NCBI GenBank assembly: GCA_030429625.1
Contig: JAUIFA010000001.1
Span: 364,713-428,712 of the forward strand
Source of the DNA: Alphaproteobacteria bacterium
GTDB lineage: Bacteria; Pseudomonadota; Alphaproteobacteria; Rickettsiales; UBA8987
DNA length: 64,000 nt
Reading direction: 5' to 3'
The translations under genes and the position numbers were made by a program. Below are positions 1 through 9,759 of the stretch, piece after piece. The notes beneath the pieces are model-generated. The model saw nothing but the letters and a program-made list of their open reading frames with translations, had not been told where the DNA came from and ran no database searches. The stretch's first letter is position 1, and every line of letters begins with the position of its first letter.

Positions 1-1126
1 CAAGATCAGCATGTGGAATCCACATAGCAATAAACTTGGCTAGGGCGGAAATACGTTCCACTTTTTGGGCTACTGTGCCCAATTTGGCGTGGAACACCAT
101 ACGTTCTAAGCCAGCAGAACGCTCGTCGAGGGAAGTCTTATGATCTTGTTCCCAGAAGAAAATCGCATCCGAAAGGCGTGCGCGCAATACCCTCTCATTA
201 CCGGCAACGATCCCAGCTCCGCCATCGTCACTGGTCATGTTGGAAATCACAATAAAATACGGTGTGAGATTACCTTCTTTGTCTTTCAGACAGAAATATT
301 TCTGGTGGGTGCGGATAGAAGAAATCAGCACTTCTTCCGGCAATTGCATAAATGTATCATCAATTGAGCCGAGTAGGGGTTGCGGATATTCCACCAAGCC
401 AGAAACCTCAGCCAGTAGGCCTTCGTCTTCAATTAGTTCCAGACCTTTAGATTCTGCCAGTTTGCGTGATTCATTAAGGATAATCTCAGCGCGTTTCTGG
501 CTGTCCAACACCACATAATGTTTGTTAAGCTGGTTTTCTAATTCTTCTAGGCTGGTGGCCTTAAAGCTTTGATTGTCCAAAAAACGGTGCCCCTGAGAAT
601 TATCATTTGCCACCAAATGACCAAAGTTAACAGGCAACACATCGCCACCAAACGTGCATAAGATGTTTTTTAGAGGCCGTACCCAGCGGATTTTGTTAGA
701 ACCCCAACGCATGGATTTTGGCCAGCTTACATTGGATAAAATTTCCTCAAGTGCTTTTTTAAGAACGTCTTTGGTGGGCTTACCACGCTGTTCTGTAACG
801 GCAAAATAGAATGTACCTTTGTCGGTTTCGCGTTGTTCAAGTTGATCAAGCGTTAGGCCAGCCGAACGCAAGAAGCCATCGATGGCTTGCTGTGGTGCGT
901 CGACCCGTGGCCCACGTTTTTCTTCCACTACGTCTTCCTGAGTGATGCTTAATCCATCAACCGAAACCACCATCCTTCGCGGTGTGACATGGCCGGTGAT
1001 CTTCATAAAATAAAGATTCTCGGCCTTTAGTCGGTTCTCAATATCATGACATAATGTGTCGATCATTCCACGCTGCATGCGGGCAGGGATTTCTTCACTA
1101 AATAATTCTAATAACAGTTCGGCCAT
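1..1126 (-). CDS. glyS: Glycyl-tRNA synthetase beta subunit, N-terminal part (runs off the window)
   Basis: The reverse strand reads MAELLLELFSEEIPARMQ from position 1126 and stays open to base 1, giving about 375 codons of a subunit that is usually near 690 residues. The opening LLxELxxEEIPARM is the hallmark of bacterial GlyS, and later stretches such as PKSMRWG and HQKYF also fit. The beta subunit binds tRNA-Gly and works with GlyQ as an alpha2beta2 enzyme that charges tRNA-Gly in the cytosol. It begins 11 bases after the panD stop, so glyQ, panD and glyS look like one transcript. The C-terminal half, including the tRNA-binding region, lies outside the window. Confidence 0.95.
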   Translation of the reverse strand, partial: MAELLLELFSEEIPARMQRGMIDTLCHDIENRLKAENLYFMKITGHVTPRRMVVSVDGLSITQEDVVEEKRGPRVDAPQQAIDGFLRSAGLTLDQLEQRETDKGTFYFAVTEQRGKPTKDVLKKALEEILSNVSWPKSMRWGSNKIRWVRPLKNILCTFGGDVLPVNFGHLVANDNSQGHRFLDNQSFKATSLEELENQLNKHYVVLDSQKRAEIILNESRKLAESKGLELIEDEGLLAEVSGLVEYPQPLLGSIDDTFMQLPEEVLISSIRTHQKYFCLKDKEGNLTPYFIVISNMTSDDGGAGIVAGNERVLRARLSDAIFFWEQDHKTSLDERSAGLERMVFHAKLGTVAQKVERISALAKFIAMWIPHADL

Positions 1127-1137
1127 GATATGTTCTT

Positions 1138-1491
1138 CTATTTTTGTTTAATCTCATTGTTCTCGTCCAGCAAAATAGCTTTAGGCTTAAAATTAACTGC
1201 CTCTTCCTCGCTCATTTGGGCGTAGGCAACGATGATCACCTTATCCCCGACATTGACCTTATGCGCCGCCGCACCTTGTACACAAACAGCGCCGCTACCG
1301 CCTTTTTCTTTGATGGCATAGGTAGTAAAACGCTCGCCATTATCCACATTGTAAATATCCACCTGTTCGTGCGGTAGAATGCCTGCTGCTTTCATCAAAT
1401 CCGCATCAATGCCCACTGAGCCTTCATATTCCAGATTGGCTTCAGTCACGGTGGCTCTGTGGAGTTTTCCTTTCATCATGGTGAGTAACAT
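1138..1491 (-). CDS. panD: Aspartate 1-decarboxylase proenzyme
   Basis: A protein of 117 residues close to the family's usual 115-126. It makes beta-alanine from L-aspartate for pantothenate and coenzyme A synthesis. The self-cleavage site is visible as YEGS, with Gly24-Ser25 at the same numbering as in E. coli; Ser25 would become the pyruvoyl group. [10 protein letters not shown], the GERFTTYAI stretch and NGAAAH-like [12 protein letters not shown] are also typical. The ATG overlaps the glyQ stop (TGATG), so translation is probably coupled. Its place between the two glycyl-tRNA synthetase subunits is unusual. panB lies about 3 kb away on the same strand; panC is not in view. Confidence 0.95.
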   Translation of the reverse strand: MLLTMMKGKLHRATVTEANLEYEGSVGIDADLMKAAGILPHEQVDIYNVDNGERFTTYAIKEKGGSGAVCVQGAAAHKVNVGDKVIIVAYAQMSEEEAVNFKPKAILLDENNEIKQK

Positions 1492-2396
1492 CAGGCCGCA
1501 TCCTCACTGACAGTAGGTTCGTCTGTTGTGTCTTTTGCCAACGATTTTAGCCACGTCTCGCAGCACCCTTTGGCCAGCGCGCGCACCCGGCCAATATATG
1601 CTGCGCGTTCGGTCACCCCAATAACCCCACGTGCATCGAGTATGTTAAAGAAATGACTGGCCTTGATGCACTGATCATACGCAGGAAGGGCAAGACCTTT
1701 TTCTAAAATAGCGTGGCATTCTTTTTCTGCCACGTCAAAATGTTTAAACAATGCATCGGTGTTGGCATGTTCCAAATGATAGGCTGAAAATTCCTTCTCA
1801 TTTTGCAGGAACACATCACCATAGGTAACTTTTCCTTCGCCTTCTACACCGTTAAAATCAAGGTCATAAACATTTTCAATGCCTTGTATGTACATCGCCA
1901 AACGCTCTAGGCCATAGGTGATTTCACCAGCAATAGGGTTGCAATCAAACCCGCCAACTTGTTGGAAATAGGTAAATTGGGTGACTTCCATCCCGTCGCA
2001 CCACACTTCCCAGCCTAAGCCCCAAGCACCCAAAGTTGGGCTTTCCCAATCGTCTTCTACAAAGCGTATGTCATGTTTGGAAAGGTCAATACCAATTTCT
2101 TCGAGGCTTTTCAGATAAAGTTCCTGAATGTTTTCTGGCGAAGGTTTTAAGATGACCTGAAACTGATAATAATGGCCCAAGCGGTTGGGGTTCTCACCAT
2201 AGCGGCCGTCTTTTGGGCGACGTGAAGGCTGAACATAAGCCGCATTCCACGCATCTGGCCCCAAAGCACGCAAGGTAGTGGCCGGATGAAACGTACCTGC
2301 GCCCACTTCCATGTCGTAGGGCTGAAGAACGGTGCAGCCCTGTTTTGCCCAGTAATTTTGTAGTGTTAATATCAGTTCTTGAAAACTTTTTGCCAT
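1491..2396 (-). CDS. glyQ: Glycyl-tRNA synthetase alpha subunit
   Basis: Catalytic subunit of the two-subunit bacterial glycyl-tRNA synthetase, 301 residues from the chosen start (family about 290-305). Motifs seen include GAGTFHP, [22 protein letters not shown] and [13 protein letters not shown], all near-invariant in GlyQ. I chose the ATG at 2396 ([13 protein letters not shown]) because it matches the family N-terminus and has AAGG seven bases upstream; the reading frame stays open 15 codons further but that part is not family-like. It is the first gene of glyQ-panD-glyS and diverges from the polyprenyl synthase gene. The C-terminus is slightly longer and acidic. Confidence 0.95.
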   Translation of the reverse strand: MAKSFQELILTLQNYWAKQGCTVLQPYDMEVGAGTFHPATTLRALGPDAWNAAYVQPSRRPKDGRYGENPNRLGHYYQFQVILKPSPENIQELYLKSLEEIGIDLSKHDIRFVEDDWESPTLGAWGLGWEVWCDGMEVTQFTYFQQVGGFDCNPIAGEITYGLERLAMYIQGIENVYDLDFNGVEGEGKVTYGDVFLQNEKEFSAYHLEHANTDALFKHFDVAEKECHAILEKGLALPAYDQCIKASHFFNILDARGVIGVTERAAYIGRVRALAKGCCETWLKSLAKDTTDEPTVSEDAA

Positions 2397-2439
2397 GTTA
2401 ACCTTATTATCTACGCTCAGGGCTCTGTCCCTTGGCGCC

Positions 2440-2481
2440 ACGTAGGCTTCGCTCCCACTTGGTCGCTAGTCCTTACTACGT
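2440..2481. repeat. Small inverted-repeat element in the glyQ/ispB intergenic region
   Basis: ACGTAG at 2440-2445 and CTACGT at 2476-2481 bracket a GC-richer 30 bp core, inside the 200 bp divergent intergenic region. The composition differs from the AT-rich surroundings, as expected for a small dispersed palindromic unit, but no second copy is in this window. It could also be a leftover of upstream sequence with no function. Confidence 0.25.
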
Positions 2482-2596
2482 TCGTCTATAAAAATATCGA
2501 ACAGGCAATAGCATGCTCTTACTTCAATGGCAATAATTAAGTCGTTGCAATAGATTCTATTTGCCTCTTTTTCCTGTGGGATGTATTAGAGTTTAT

Positions 2597-3613
2597 ATGA
2601 ATAAGTTAGCAAAAGAAGACATGGTAGTCCAAGGACAAAACGCGCTGGATAAGTGGAGCGGGCTTTTTGCTGAAGAGCTGCAGGCGGTGGACGCTAAAAT
2701 TTTGTACGACACGCAAAGCGAAGCCTCATTGATTCCTCAAATTGTGGGGCATATTATTGCTTCTGGTGGCAAACGCATTCGCCCAATTCTTACCATTCTT
2801 TGTGCTAAATTATGCGGTTACGATGCGGGAGATCGGCATATTAATCTAGCTGCCGCGATTGAATTTTTCCATACAGCAACCCTTTTGCATGATGATGTGG
2901 TGGACGAAAGCGACCTGAGAAGAGGGGTCAAAACTGCCAATAACATATGGGGAAATGCGCCCAGTGTTCTGGTAGGAGACTTTCTTTTAGGTAAGGCTTT
3001 TCAGATACTTGCACAAGATGGTTCAATAAAAATATTACGTATTCTTTCGGACACGTCAGCCATCATCACTGAAGGGGAAGTCAAGCAATTGATACAGATT
3101 AGTGATATCACCACCTCCAGAGAAAAATATCTTGAAATTATTGCTTCCAAAACTGCCGCACTTTTCACTGCTGCCTGTCAGGTAGGCGCAATTATCACCG
3201 ATGAAAATCAGGAAAAGGAAGGAGCCCTGCGTGACTTTGGCCAATCTCTTGGTGTCGCCTTTCAGATTGTAGATGATGCTTTGGATTATTCCTCAAAAGA
3301 AGAACAGCTCGGCAAAACCATAGGTGATGATTTTAGAGAAGGAAAGGTAACTTTGCCGGTGATCTTGGCGTATGCGCAGGGGACAGAAGAAGAAAGGGAA
3401 TTCTGGCAAAGAACCATTGAAGAAGGCCAGGATGAGAAAGATTTAGAAAAAGCAATCGCCTTAATAAATAAACATAATATTATCCTGCAAGTAACTGATA
3501 TCGCTGAAGAATATGTCAATAAAGCGGTGCAGTCCTTACAAATATTCAAGCCATGCCGTGAAAAACAGGCATTAGAAGACCTTCTTCGTTTTTCTGTTAG
3601 TAGGTTGTATTAG
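2597..3613 (+). CDS. ispB: Trans-polyprenyl diphosphate synthase (octaprenyl-type, ubiquinone side chain)
   Basis: Condenses isopentenyl diphosphate units onto an allylic primer to give the long chain of ubiquinone. The protein is 338 residues from the ATG at 2597. It shows GGKRIRP at about 57-63, the first Asp-rich motif DDVVD at 99-103 and the second DDALD at 226-230, with the FQIVDD context of long-chain trans synthases. Chain length cannot be read with confidence, but context and size favour octa- to decaprenyl. No clear ribosome site marks the start; an ATG at 2621 follows AGAAG and is a possible alternative. It diverges from glyQ. Confidence 0.85.
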   Translation: MNKLAKEDMVVQGQNALDKWSGLFAEELQAVDAKILYDTQSEASLIPQIVGHIIASGGKRIRPILTILCAKLCGYDAGDRHINLAAAIEFFHTATLLHDDVVDESDLRRGVKTANNIWGNAPSVLVGDFLLGKAFQILAQDGSIKILRILSDTSAIITEGEVKQLIQISDITTSREKYLEIIASKTAALFTAACQVGAIITDENQEKEGALRDFGQSLGVAFQIVDDALDYSSKEEQLGKTIGDDFREGKVTLPVILAYAQGTEEEREFWQRTIEEGQDEKDLEKAIALINKHNIILQVTDIAEEYVNKAVQSLQIFKPCREKQALEDLLRFSVSRLY

Positions 3614-3731
3614 TAGCTGTCTTTTCAATTATAATACATAAAATTTTAAATAAATTGATGACTTCTTAATAGATTTCCTATAGCCTAGTTAATTAAAGGG
3701 TTATGTTATTTTAAACAAGGAGAGTGAAATA

Positions 3732-4139
3732 ATGTCGGAGAAACAGTTAACGGACATGCAAAAACGTCTTATCAAAGACGTCCATAAATATGACGATATA
3801 AAACTTCTTATGCTTGAGAATTCATTGGCAGCACGGATGGATGCTGAGATTCGCTCCCAAATCCGAAAAGCAACACCTATCGTGATTAGCTTTATTTTGT
3901 TGGGAGCGATCATTGCTTCTTTTAGCCATCTGCTATTCTTTGTCTTTATTCCTGCCGGGCTTTTGTTTGGCCGGATGTTGGCAAATGATTCAGAAAAAAG
4001 ATTGAAGCCAATTCGAGAAAATAAAATAGTGGTGGATATTATCAGTGCCAAAGGCGACGAAACGCGGATGGACTTGATAAAGAGGGACTACAGTATTGAT
4101 GATGAGTTTGTTAAAAAGGTATTAGGCTTTAAATCCTAA
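3732..4139 (+). CDS. Hypothetical small membrane protein
   Basis: A 135-residue protein I do not recognise. The first 45 residues are charged and helical, two hydrophobic segments follow at about 48-66 and 69-84 separated by a very short turn, and the last 50 residues are soluble and charged. This predicts a hairpin in the inner membrane with both ends in the cytoplasm. The start is well supported by AAGGAGAG eight bases upstream. It stands alone between ispB and the oppositely oriented panB and ends in a short hairpin shared with panB's 3' side. Confidence 0.75.
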   Translation: MSEKQLTDMQKRLIKDVHKYDDIKLLMLENSLAARMDAEIRSQIRKATPIVISFILLGAIIASFSHLLFFVFIPAGLLFGRMLANDSEKRLKPIRENKIVVDIISAKGDETRMDLIKRDYSIDDEFVKKVLGFKS

Positions 4140-4143
4140 AGCC
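4125..4143. terminator. Possible bidirectional terminator between the small membrane protein gene and panB
   Basis: GGCTTTA, loop AATCC, TAAAGCC forms a 7 bp stem between two convergent genes; the stop codon of the left gene sits in the loop and right arm. The T-run on either side is weak (the minus strand has one about ten bases downstream), so termination strength is uncertain. Confidence 0.4.
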
Positions 4144-4145
4144 GT

Positions 4146-4985
4146 TTAACTGTATAATTTACTCACGTTCTCAGCGTCTTTAATGTCAAAGCAATGTTTG
4201 TCTTCAGGGAATTGACGTTGGCGTACGTCGTTGCTAAATTGCGATACTGCGCTGGCAATGTTTTGGTCAATTTGAGCGTATTTTTTTACAAATTTTGGAA
4301 CATGGTCGCCGGAAAGCCCCAGCATGTCTTGAGAAACCAACACCTGTCCATCGCATTTATGTGATGCGCCAATCCCAATGGTAGGAATGTTTAATCTTGA
4401 TGTGATGGTTTGAGCAAGGCTTTCGGTTATTCCTTCCAAAACAACAGCAAACGCACCAGATGCCTCAACAGCAAGAGCATCTTCAAGAATGCTCTGTTTT
4501 TCCTCCTCCGTTTTGCCCTGATACCCATAGCCACCTAAGGTGTTGACGGATTGTGGTGTGAGACCAACATGCCCCATAACGGCAATACCTCGTGAAGAAA
4601 GAAATCCGATTGTGTCGGCCATCTCAACACCACCTTCCAACTTTACCGCGCCAGCACCAGAATGTTGAAGAATTTTGGCAGCATTTTTAAAAGCCTTTTG
4701 AGGACTTTGCTGATAAGAACCAAAAGGCATATCCACTACCACCAGTGCTTTTTTTGAGCCACGTACCACCGCAGCACCATGATCGCACATCATTCTCACA
4801 CTAACAGATAGGGTATTTTCCATACCGTAGAGAACCATGCCAAGGGAGTCTCCCACCAAGAGTAGGTCACAATGCTCGTCAAGAATTCTAGCCATAACAA
4901 CATCATACGCGGTTAGGCACACCAAAGGCTGACCAAGAGTTTTGGCCTTCTGTATATGTTTTATGGTATTGCGGGGGTTTTTCAC
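4146..4985 (-). CDS. panB: 3-methyl-2-oxobutanoate hydroxymethyltransferase
   Basis: First committed enzyme of pantoate synthesis; it transfers a one-carbon unit from methylene-tetrahydrofolate to alpha-ketoisovalerate. At 279 residues it is close to the usual 260-280. Conserved stretches are present: [39 protein letters not shown] and VLEGI. The metal-binding Asp of VGDSLG, the Asp of VVDMPFG and the Glu of VKLEGG are present. With panD 3 kb away it supplies both branches of pantothenate synthesis. It reads in the same direction as the histidine kinase gene upstream, 23 bases away. Confidence 0.95.
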   Translation of the reverse strand: MKNPRNTIKHIQKAKTLGQPLVCLTAYDVVMARILDEHCDLLLVGDSLGMVLYGMENTLSVSVRMMCDHGAAVVRGSKKALVVVDMPFGSYQQSPQKAFKNAAKILQHSGAGAVKLEGGVEMADTIGFLSSRGIAVMGHVGLTPQSVNTLGGYGYQGKTEEEKQSILEDALAVEASGAFAVVLEGITESLAQTITSRLNIPTIGIGASHKCDGQVLVSQDMLGLSGDHVPKFVKKYAQIDQNIASAVSQFSNDVRQRQFPEDKHCFDIKDAENVSKLYS

Positions 4986-5008
4986 TTTAAGCCACCAATC
5001 CTTGCCTT

Positions 5009-6982
5009 TTACTCTTCTTTAAACATTGGCGGTTCGCCCTTTAGTTTGGGCATGGTATTAACAGAACCGTCTGTTTTTTCATCATCAATAGACTCATTTT
5101 CAGAATTGTCAATAGGAGGGGTATCATCCGAGAGGATATCCAGCGTTGACATATTGCTCGGCGTGTCCTGTTCCTCAGGCATGCTTTGTGCCTCATCATT
5201 CTTTGGTTCTTCTGCGGGTTCATCAGGCGGTGGAGTTTTACCGTCGGTGAGTATGTCCAGCGTTGATACAGATTTTTGTTTGTCCTCTTCTTCAGTGTTG
5301 GAAATAGGCTCAGAGATTGTTTGAGAATTAGCAAAGATACTGTTTTCTTCATTAAATGCTTTTTCTATACCCTCTTTGGCTTCAGTATCTTCAACATCCT
5401 TATTCTCGGACAGATTACCATGCTCTTCTGGTACAGCAATAACTTCTTGCGGGTCAGATGTATTTTCAGCTAAAGTATCGTCTATGCCAACATCGTCATT
5501 TTCTTCTTCCAAATCTTTTTGGTATGTTTTTAATGCCTCCATCTCATCGTATGCGCCGGTACCTTTTTCTTCAATGTAGGGTAAAGAGACGATCACGGTT
5601 GTGCCTTTATTTGGTTCACTCCTAATATCAAGATTACCACCCATCAGCTCCACCAATTTGTTAGAAAGAGGAAGCCCAAGGCCGGTACCTTCATATTTTC
5701 TGCTCAAATGGTTTTCAACCTGCCCAAAGGTTGCCATCACTTTTGAGATGTCTTTTGCCGCAATACCAACACCAGTATCCTGTACTTCAATTACAAACTT
5801 ATTTTCTGTTAGATTGTGCCAGGCATAAAGCGTCACCGCACCATTCTCCGGTGTAAACTTTACTGCATTAGAGAATAGGTTAAGTAACACCTGCTTTAGA
5901 CGCTTGCCGTCTGTATGCAGAATATAATGTTGTTTTGGGATTTCACTCACCAGCTTGACTTTTGCCTCATTGGCTCGTGGGCTAACAAGGCGTAATGAGT
6001 TCTTCATAATTTTGGTAACGTCTACGTCGGCCAGATCAACAGTAAGTTTCCCAGCTTCAGCTTTGGAATAATCTAAAATATCATTGATCAAACTGAGCAG
6101 ATGTACCCCTGAAGTGTAGATGTCATTTATATAGTTTTTATATTGTTGGTTATTAATGGGTCCCATAACTTCGTCTTTTACAATCTCTGAAAAGCCAATG
6201 ATTGCGTTTAGTGGTGTGCGGAGTTCATGACTGACATTGGCAAGAAATTGTGATTTTTCCTGATTTTCTTTTTCTGCACTGGCCATGGCCGTTTCGAGTG
6301 CGGCGGTAGTCTCATATTGTTTCTCAAACTCTTTCTCGGTGCGTTGAGTGATAAACAGCATGGTACCAAACAATCCGCCAAAAATCAGGGTAACCAACCC
6401 AATTGCAATTGCGATATTGGTTGCCACATCGTGCCAGAAGGGAGTTATGTCATAGATAACTTCAAGAATGGCATTTTCAGGGCTCTGGTCAATGCTGTGA
6501 AATGGCCTTATAGGAATGTACGAGCGTACCACATTATATTCCAACCCATTAACACCGTATTGGTTGATCAGCTTGCTGGATTGTAAACCAGCCTGAGCTT
6601 CTTTAAAGCCATCTTCTGCGGCCGTATCGGTATTTATGCTAAAGAAGCTTTGTTTGTGATCAAGCATGTCCACCCCATCATGGCTATAAATTTTAAAGCC
6701 AATGATAGAGTTTTCACGAATGCGACCTATGAACTTATCAAGTTCCTTTTTTAACTTATCAAGCTTTGGACAGCGTTTATCACATGGCAAATAGGCAAAG
6801 GTTTTTTGGTATTTCCACCAGATGGAATTGGTAAAAGAGGTGGCAATGGATTTGTTGCCGGAGATAGCGATTGGTTTGACAATGCTATTTTCGACATAAG
6901 AAGAGCCTAATATTCCTACGGCCGAAAAGGAGAAGAGGATAAAAAGGAAGCTAAAAACGTAAAAGTAGCGCAATGATGGCAT
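5009..6982 (-). CDS. Membrane sensor histidine kinase with long acidic repeat-bearing tail
   Basis: A 657-residue kinase. One membrane segment lies near residues 7-28, a periplasmic sensor region runs to about 185, a second membrane segment covers about 186-212, then a coiled linker. The HisKA domain holds the phospho-accepting His near residue 252 in [18 protein letters not shown]. The ATPase domain shows the N box (NLFSNAVKF), [10 protein letters not shown] and GTGLGLPLS. After about residue 475 the protein continues as a disordered, Glu/Asp-rich tail of some 180 residues in which STLDIL followed by an acidic TPP stretch occurs twice (573 and 612). No receiver domain is fused and no response regulator is adjacent, so its partner is unknown. 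Confidence 0.9.
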   Translation of the reverse strand: MPSLRYFYVFSFLFILFSFSAVGILGSSYVENSIVKPIAISGNKSIATSFTNSIWWKYQKTFAYLPCDKRCPKLDKLKKELDKFIGRIRENSIIGFKIYSHDGVDMLDHKQSFFSINTDTAAEDGFKEAQAGLQSSKLINQYGVNGLEYNVVRSYIPIRPFHSIDQSPENAILEVIYDITPFWHDVATNIAIAIGLVTLIFGGLFGTMLFITQRTEKEFEKQYETTAALETAMASAEKENQEKSQFLANVSHELRTPLNAIIGFSEIVKDEVMGPINNQQYKNYINDIYTSGVHLLSLINDILDYSKAEAGKLTVDLADVDVTKIMKNSLRLVSPRANEAKVKLVSEIPKQHYILHTDGKRLKQVLLNLFSNAVKFTPENGAVTLYAWHNLTENKFVIEVQDTGVGIAAKDISKVMATFGQVENHLSRKYEGTGLGLPLSNKLVELMGGNLDIRSEPNKGTTVIVSLPYIEEKGTGAYDEMEALKTYQKDLEEENDDVGIDDTLAENTSDPQEVIAVPEEHGNLSENKDVEDTEAKEGIEKAFNEENSIFANSQTISEPISNTEEEDKQKSVSTLDILTDGKTPPPDEPAEEPKNDEAQSMPEEQDTPSNMSTLDILSDDTPPIDNSENESIDDEKTDGSVNTMPKLKGEPPMFKEE

Positions 6983-7110
6983 TTATAACACCGACCCCTG
7001 TTATAACTTGAATGATTGTCACACTCTACTGAATATCAGGGTGCGAATAAAGCATTTTTTATGATGTGAGGCTATTTTTATCCTTATTAAAAATAAAGTG
7101 ATGTAATTTG

Positions 7111-7139
7111 TTGACTGTTATTATTTCTTGCTCTATACA
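7111..7139 (+). promoter_or_regulatory. Sigma-70 type promoter for rpmH-rnpA
   Basis: TTGACT at 7111-7116 and TATACA at 7134-7139 are separated by exactly 17 bases, a near-consensus housekeeping promoter. It would start transcription near 7146, about 48 bases before the rpmH start codon, and lies in the divergent gap after the kinase gene. Confidence 0.7.
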
Positions 7140-7193
7140 GGGCGACCTTATTGGACTATGTCTAAAATATATATATTTGATGGAGAATTATAA

Positions 7194-7346
7194 GTGAAAC
7201 GTACATTTCAACCAAGTAATCTGGTTCGTGCGCGTCGTCACGGTTTCCGTGCTCGTATGGCTACAGTGGGTGGCCGCAAGGTAATTAACGCTCGCCGTGC
7301 TAAAGGTCGTAAAGTTCTTTCAGCATAGTTGTTCTGTGTGATTAGG
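7194..7346 (+). CDS. rpmH: Ribosomal protein L34 (3' end out of frame relative to the family)
   Basis: The small basic L34 protein of the large ribosomal subunit. From a GTG start, with GGAG eight bases upstream, the frame encodes [18 protein letters not shown] and then [24 protein letters not shown], a textbook L34. The family normally ends here with a short tail such as LSA. The run of four T at 7318-7321 shifts the reading so that the protein continues as FSIVVLCD to a TAG at 7344-7346 (50 residues). With three T the frame would give SA and a stop, the usual end. This is either a one-base sequence error or a real extension. It precedes rnpA, as in most bacteria. Confidence 0.85.
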
Positions 7347-7363
7347 AATGTTGGAGGTTTTCA

Positions 7364-7702
7364 ATGGCTGTTATGCTAAGATTAAAAAAGCGTAATGCGT
7401 TTGTTGATGTGGCATCCAACGGTGCTTCGGTGTTGACCAAAGGCCTAGTATTGCAATATAAAAAACGAGATACGAACGATTGTGACGATTGTCGAGTTGG
7501 CTTTACTGTCACCAAAAAGATAGGCGGTGCAGTTGTGAGAAACAGGATAAAGCGGCGTTTACGTGCTTTGTCGGCTCTGGTTTTTACTACTTTGGCAAAA
7601 CCTGGTTACGATTATGTCATCATTGGGCGCAAAGCCGCGATAGGGCGTTCGTTTGATGCGTTGTTGAAAGATTTGAAATACGCAATGCATCAGGTGAATT
7701 AA
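7364..7702 (+). CDS. rnpA: Ribonuclease P protein component
   Basis: Protein subunit that helps the catalytic RNase P RNA trim the 5' leaders of tRNA precursors. It has 112 residues (family about 105-130). The signature [11 protein letters not shown], equal to the family's RNxxKRxxR, is present, together with [17 protein letters not shown] before it and [11 protein letters not shown] near the end. GGAGG lies five to six bases before the ATG. Position between rpmH and yidD is the standard order. The RNase P RNA gene is not in this window. Confidence 0.95.
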   Translation: MAVMLRLKKRNAFVDVASNGASVLTKGLVLQYKKRDTNDCDDCRVGFTVTKKIGGAVVRNRIKRRLRALSALVFTTLAKPGYDYVIIGRKAAIGRSFDALLKDLKYAMHQVN

Positions 7703-7713
7703 GGCTTTATAAT

Positions 7714-7959
7714 ATGATAGCTTCCATTTTGAGAATATGTATTAAGGCCTACCGATTGCTCATTTCCCCTTTTTTATATAATAATTGTCGCTATACTCCC
7801 ACCTGCTCTGAATATGCGCTAGATGCGTTAAGGATACATGGGGTTTTAAAGGGCGGCTTTTTGGCGATAAAACGCATCATGCGCTGTCACCCATGGAGCA
7901 AAAGTGGTTTTGACCCTGTGCCCGATGGAAATAGGCATGAGTGTTGTAAACATAATTAA
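7714..7959 (+). CDS. yidD: Membrane protein insertion efficiency factor YidD
   Basis: An 81-residue protein that assists YidC-dependent insertion of inner-membrane proteins. It shows the family core: Y..L.SPF....[19 protein letters not shown], followed by [24 protein letters not shown]. The N-terminal segment is amphipathic and probably lies on the membrane. It sits 11 bases after rnpA and 17 bases before yidC, in the usual cluster. Confidence 0.95.
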   Translation: MIASILRICIKAYRLLISPFLYNNCRYTPTCSEYALDALRIHGVLKGGFLAIKRIMRCHPWSKSGFDPVPDGNRHECCKHN

Positions 7960-7976
7960 GACAGACATGGATTAGT

Positions 7977-9746
7977 ATGACAGACGATAAAAAAAGATTG
8001 GTTATTTTCTTTATAATTACTGCCATTTTCATGGTGTTTTGGCAAGTTTGGTATGTTAATCCACAGCTTGAGGCACGTAAAAAATGGGAAGAGGAGCAGA
8101 AATTACAATCAGAGTCTGAAGGGCTGACATTGGACAAAGTTCTCAGCGGTAAGGCAGCAAAAGACAATGGATCTGTTGCGGTTAATGTGGAAGAAACTGC
8201 CCAAGCCGTCATAAACCAAAAAGCACAAGATCTTGCCCCTGCAAAGCGTATACAAATCCAAAGCCCTACTGTCAAAGGCTCATTCTCCTTGAGAGGGTTG
8301 CGCTTTGATGATGCGGTTCTGCCTGAATTTAGACAGGCATTAGATAAGAGCAGTCCTGCGGAAGTTTTATTATCTCCTATAGGTAAGAAAGAATCTTATT
8401 TTCTTGAGCTTGGCTGGTTGGCAGCAGACGAAACAAAAGTTCCCAACGCACAGTCATTGTGGCAAAGCGACAAAGAGGTGTTGAAGCCGGGTGGGAATAT
8501 TACCCTTACATGGAACAACGGTGCAGGATTGTTATTTAAGAGAGTGATGACACTTGACGAACATTACTTATTCACGGTGGTGGATTCTGTTGAAAACACA
8601 GGAAATTCTTCGGCCAATCTTATCCCTTATGGTAGAATTAATAGGGCGCGTAGTGATGCTCAGGCAATGTATATTTCTCACGAAGGGCCGCTTACTGTGT
8701 TGGATGAAGTGCTGGAAGAAGTGACCTATGGTGATCTCAAAGACGACGGAAAACACGAGTTTATTAAAGGACATGGTTGGCTGGGCATGGCTGATAAATA
8801 TTGGTTGACGGCAATTTTACCGTCTCCGGAAGACGCGATTACGGTCAAATCCATTTACAGTGAGTCTAAGCATGAAAATCGCTATCAGATAGATTATACT
8901 GGCGACTGGCAAGAAGTTGCTCCCGGCACTTCAACGCAAGTCACCCGCCATGTATTTGTAGGGGCAAAAAAAGTAAAATTGCTTGATGAATATGGTGAAA
9001 ATCTAGGTGTGCCTTTGTTCGATCGAGCGGTGGATTATGGCTGGTTGTATTTCTTAACCAAGCCGATGTTTGCGGTTTTGTCCATGTTTTATCATCTGAT
9101 TGGTAATTTTGGTCTGGCGATTTTGTCCTTAACGGTGGTGGTGAAACTATTATTATTCCCATTGGCAAGCAAGGGCTATCGTTCTATGGCAAGAATGCGT
9201 ACCATTATGCCGGAAATGACGCAGATAAAAGAGCGTTATAAAGATGATCGTGTGAAACTCAATCAGGAAATGATGGATTTGTACAAGCGTCATAAAGTCA
9301 ATCCCGCAGCGGGTTGTTTGCCGGTATTCTTACAGTTGCCGGTATTTTTTGCGTTGTATAAGGTTCTGTATGTCTCCATTGAGATGCGCCATGCGCCATT
9401 TTACGGCTGGATACACGACCTCTCTGCGCCAGATCCTACCGATATATTTAATTTGTTTGGGTTGTTGCCTTATGATGTGGTTTCTTGGCTGCCGGTCATT
9501 GGTGCTTGGCCAATAATATACGCGGTAACCATGTATATTCAGCAAGCATTAAACCCTCCACCTTCTGATCCTTCGCAGGCCTTGGTAATGAAATTATTAC
9601 CATTGCTGTTCTTGTTTTTATTTGCAAGTTTCCCTGCGGGTTTGGTTATTTACTGGGTATGGAACAACATATTGTCGATCATTCAGCAATATATTATCAA
9701 CCGGTCAATCAACAAGACTTCAGAAAAAAAGCTTAGCACCTCATAG
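7977..9746 (+). CDS. yidC: Membrane protein insertase YidC
   Basis: Inserts and folds inner-membrane proteins, alone or with SecYEG. The protein has 589 residues. An N-terminal membrane anchor (about 8-26) is followed by a large periplasmic domain (about 60-335) and a C-terminal insertase domain with five membrane helices (about 365-575). Family stretches in the insertase part include KGYRSMARMRTIMPEM, YKRHKVNPAAGCLPVFLQLPVFFALY and SFPAGLVIYWVWNN. This is the long Gram-negative form. The 3' end leads directly into engB with 13 bases between. Confidence 0.96.
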   Translation: MTDDKKRLVIFFIITAIFMVFWQVWYVNPQLEARKKWEEEQKLQSESEGLTLDKVLSGKAAKDNGSVAVNVEETAQAVINQKAQDLAPAKRIQIQSPTVKGSFSLRGLRFDDAVLPEFRQALDKSSPAEVLLSPIGKKESYFLELGWLAADETKVPNAQSLWQSDKEVLKPGGNITLTWNNGAGLLFKRVMTLDEHYLFTVVDSVENTGNSSANLIPYGRINRARSDAQAMYISHEGPLTVLDEVLEEVTYGDLKDDGKHEFIKGHGWLGMADKYWLTAILPSPEDAITVKSIYSESKHENRYQIDYTGDWQEVAPGTSTQVTRHVFVGAKKVKLLDEYGENLGVPLFDRAVDYGWLYFLTKPMFAVLSMFYHLIGNFGLAILSLTVVVKLLLFPLASKGYRSMARMRTIMPEMTQIKERYKDDRVKLNQEMMDLYKRHKVNPAAGCLPVFLQLPVFFALYKVLYVSIEMRHAPFYGWIHDLSAPDPTDIFNLFGLLPYDVVSWLPVIGAWPIIYAVTMYIQQALNPPPSDPSQALVMKLLPLLFLFLFASFPAGLVIYWVWNNILSIIQQYIINRSINKTSEKKLSTS

Positions 9747-9759
9747 TTATGGTATAAAA

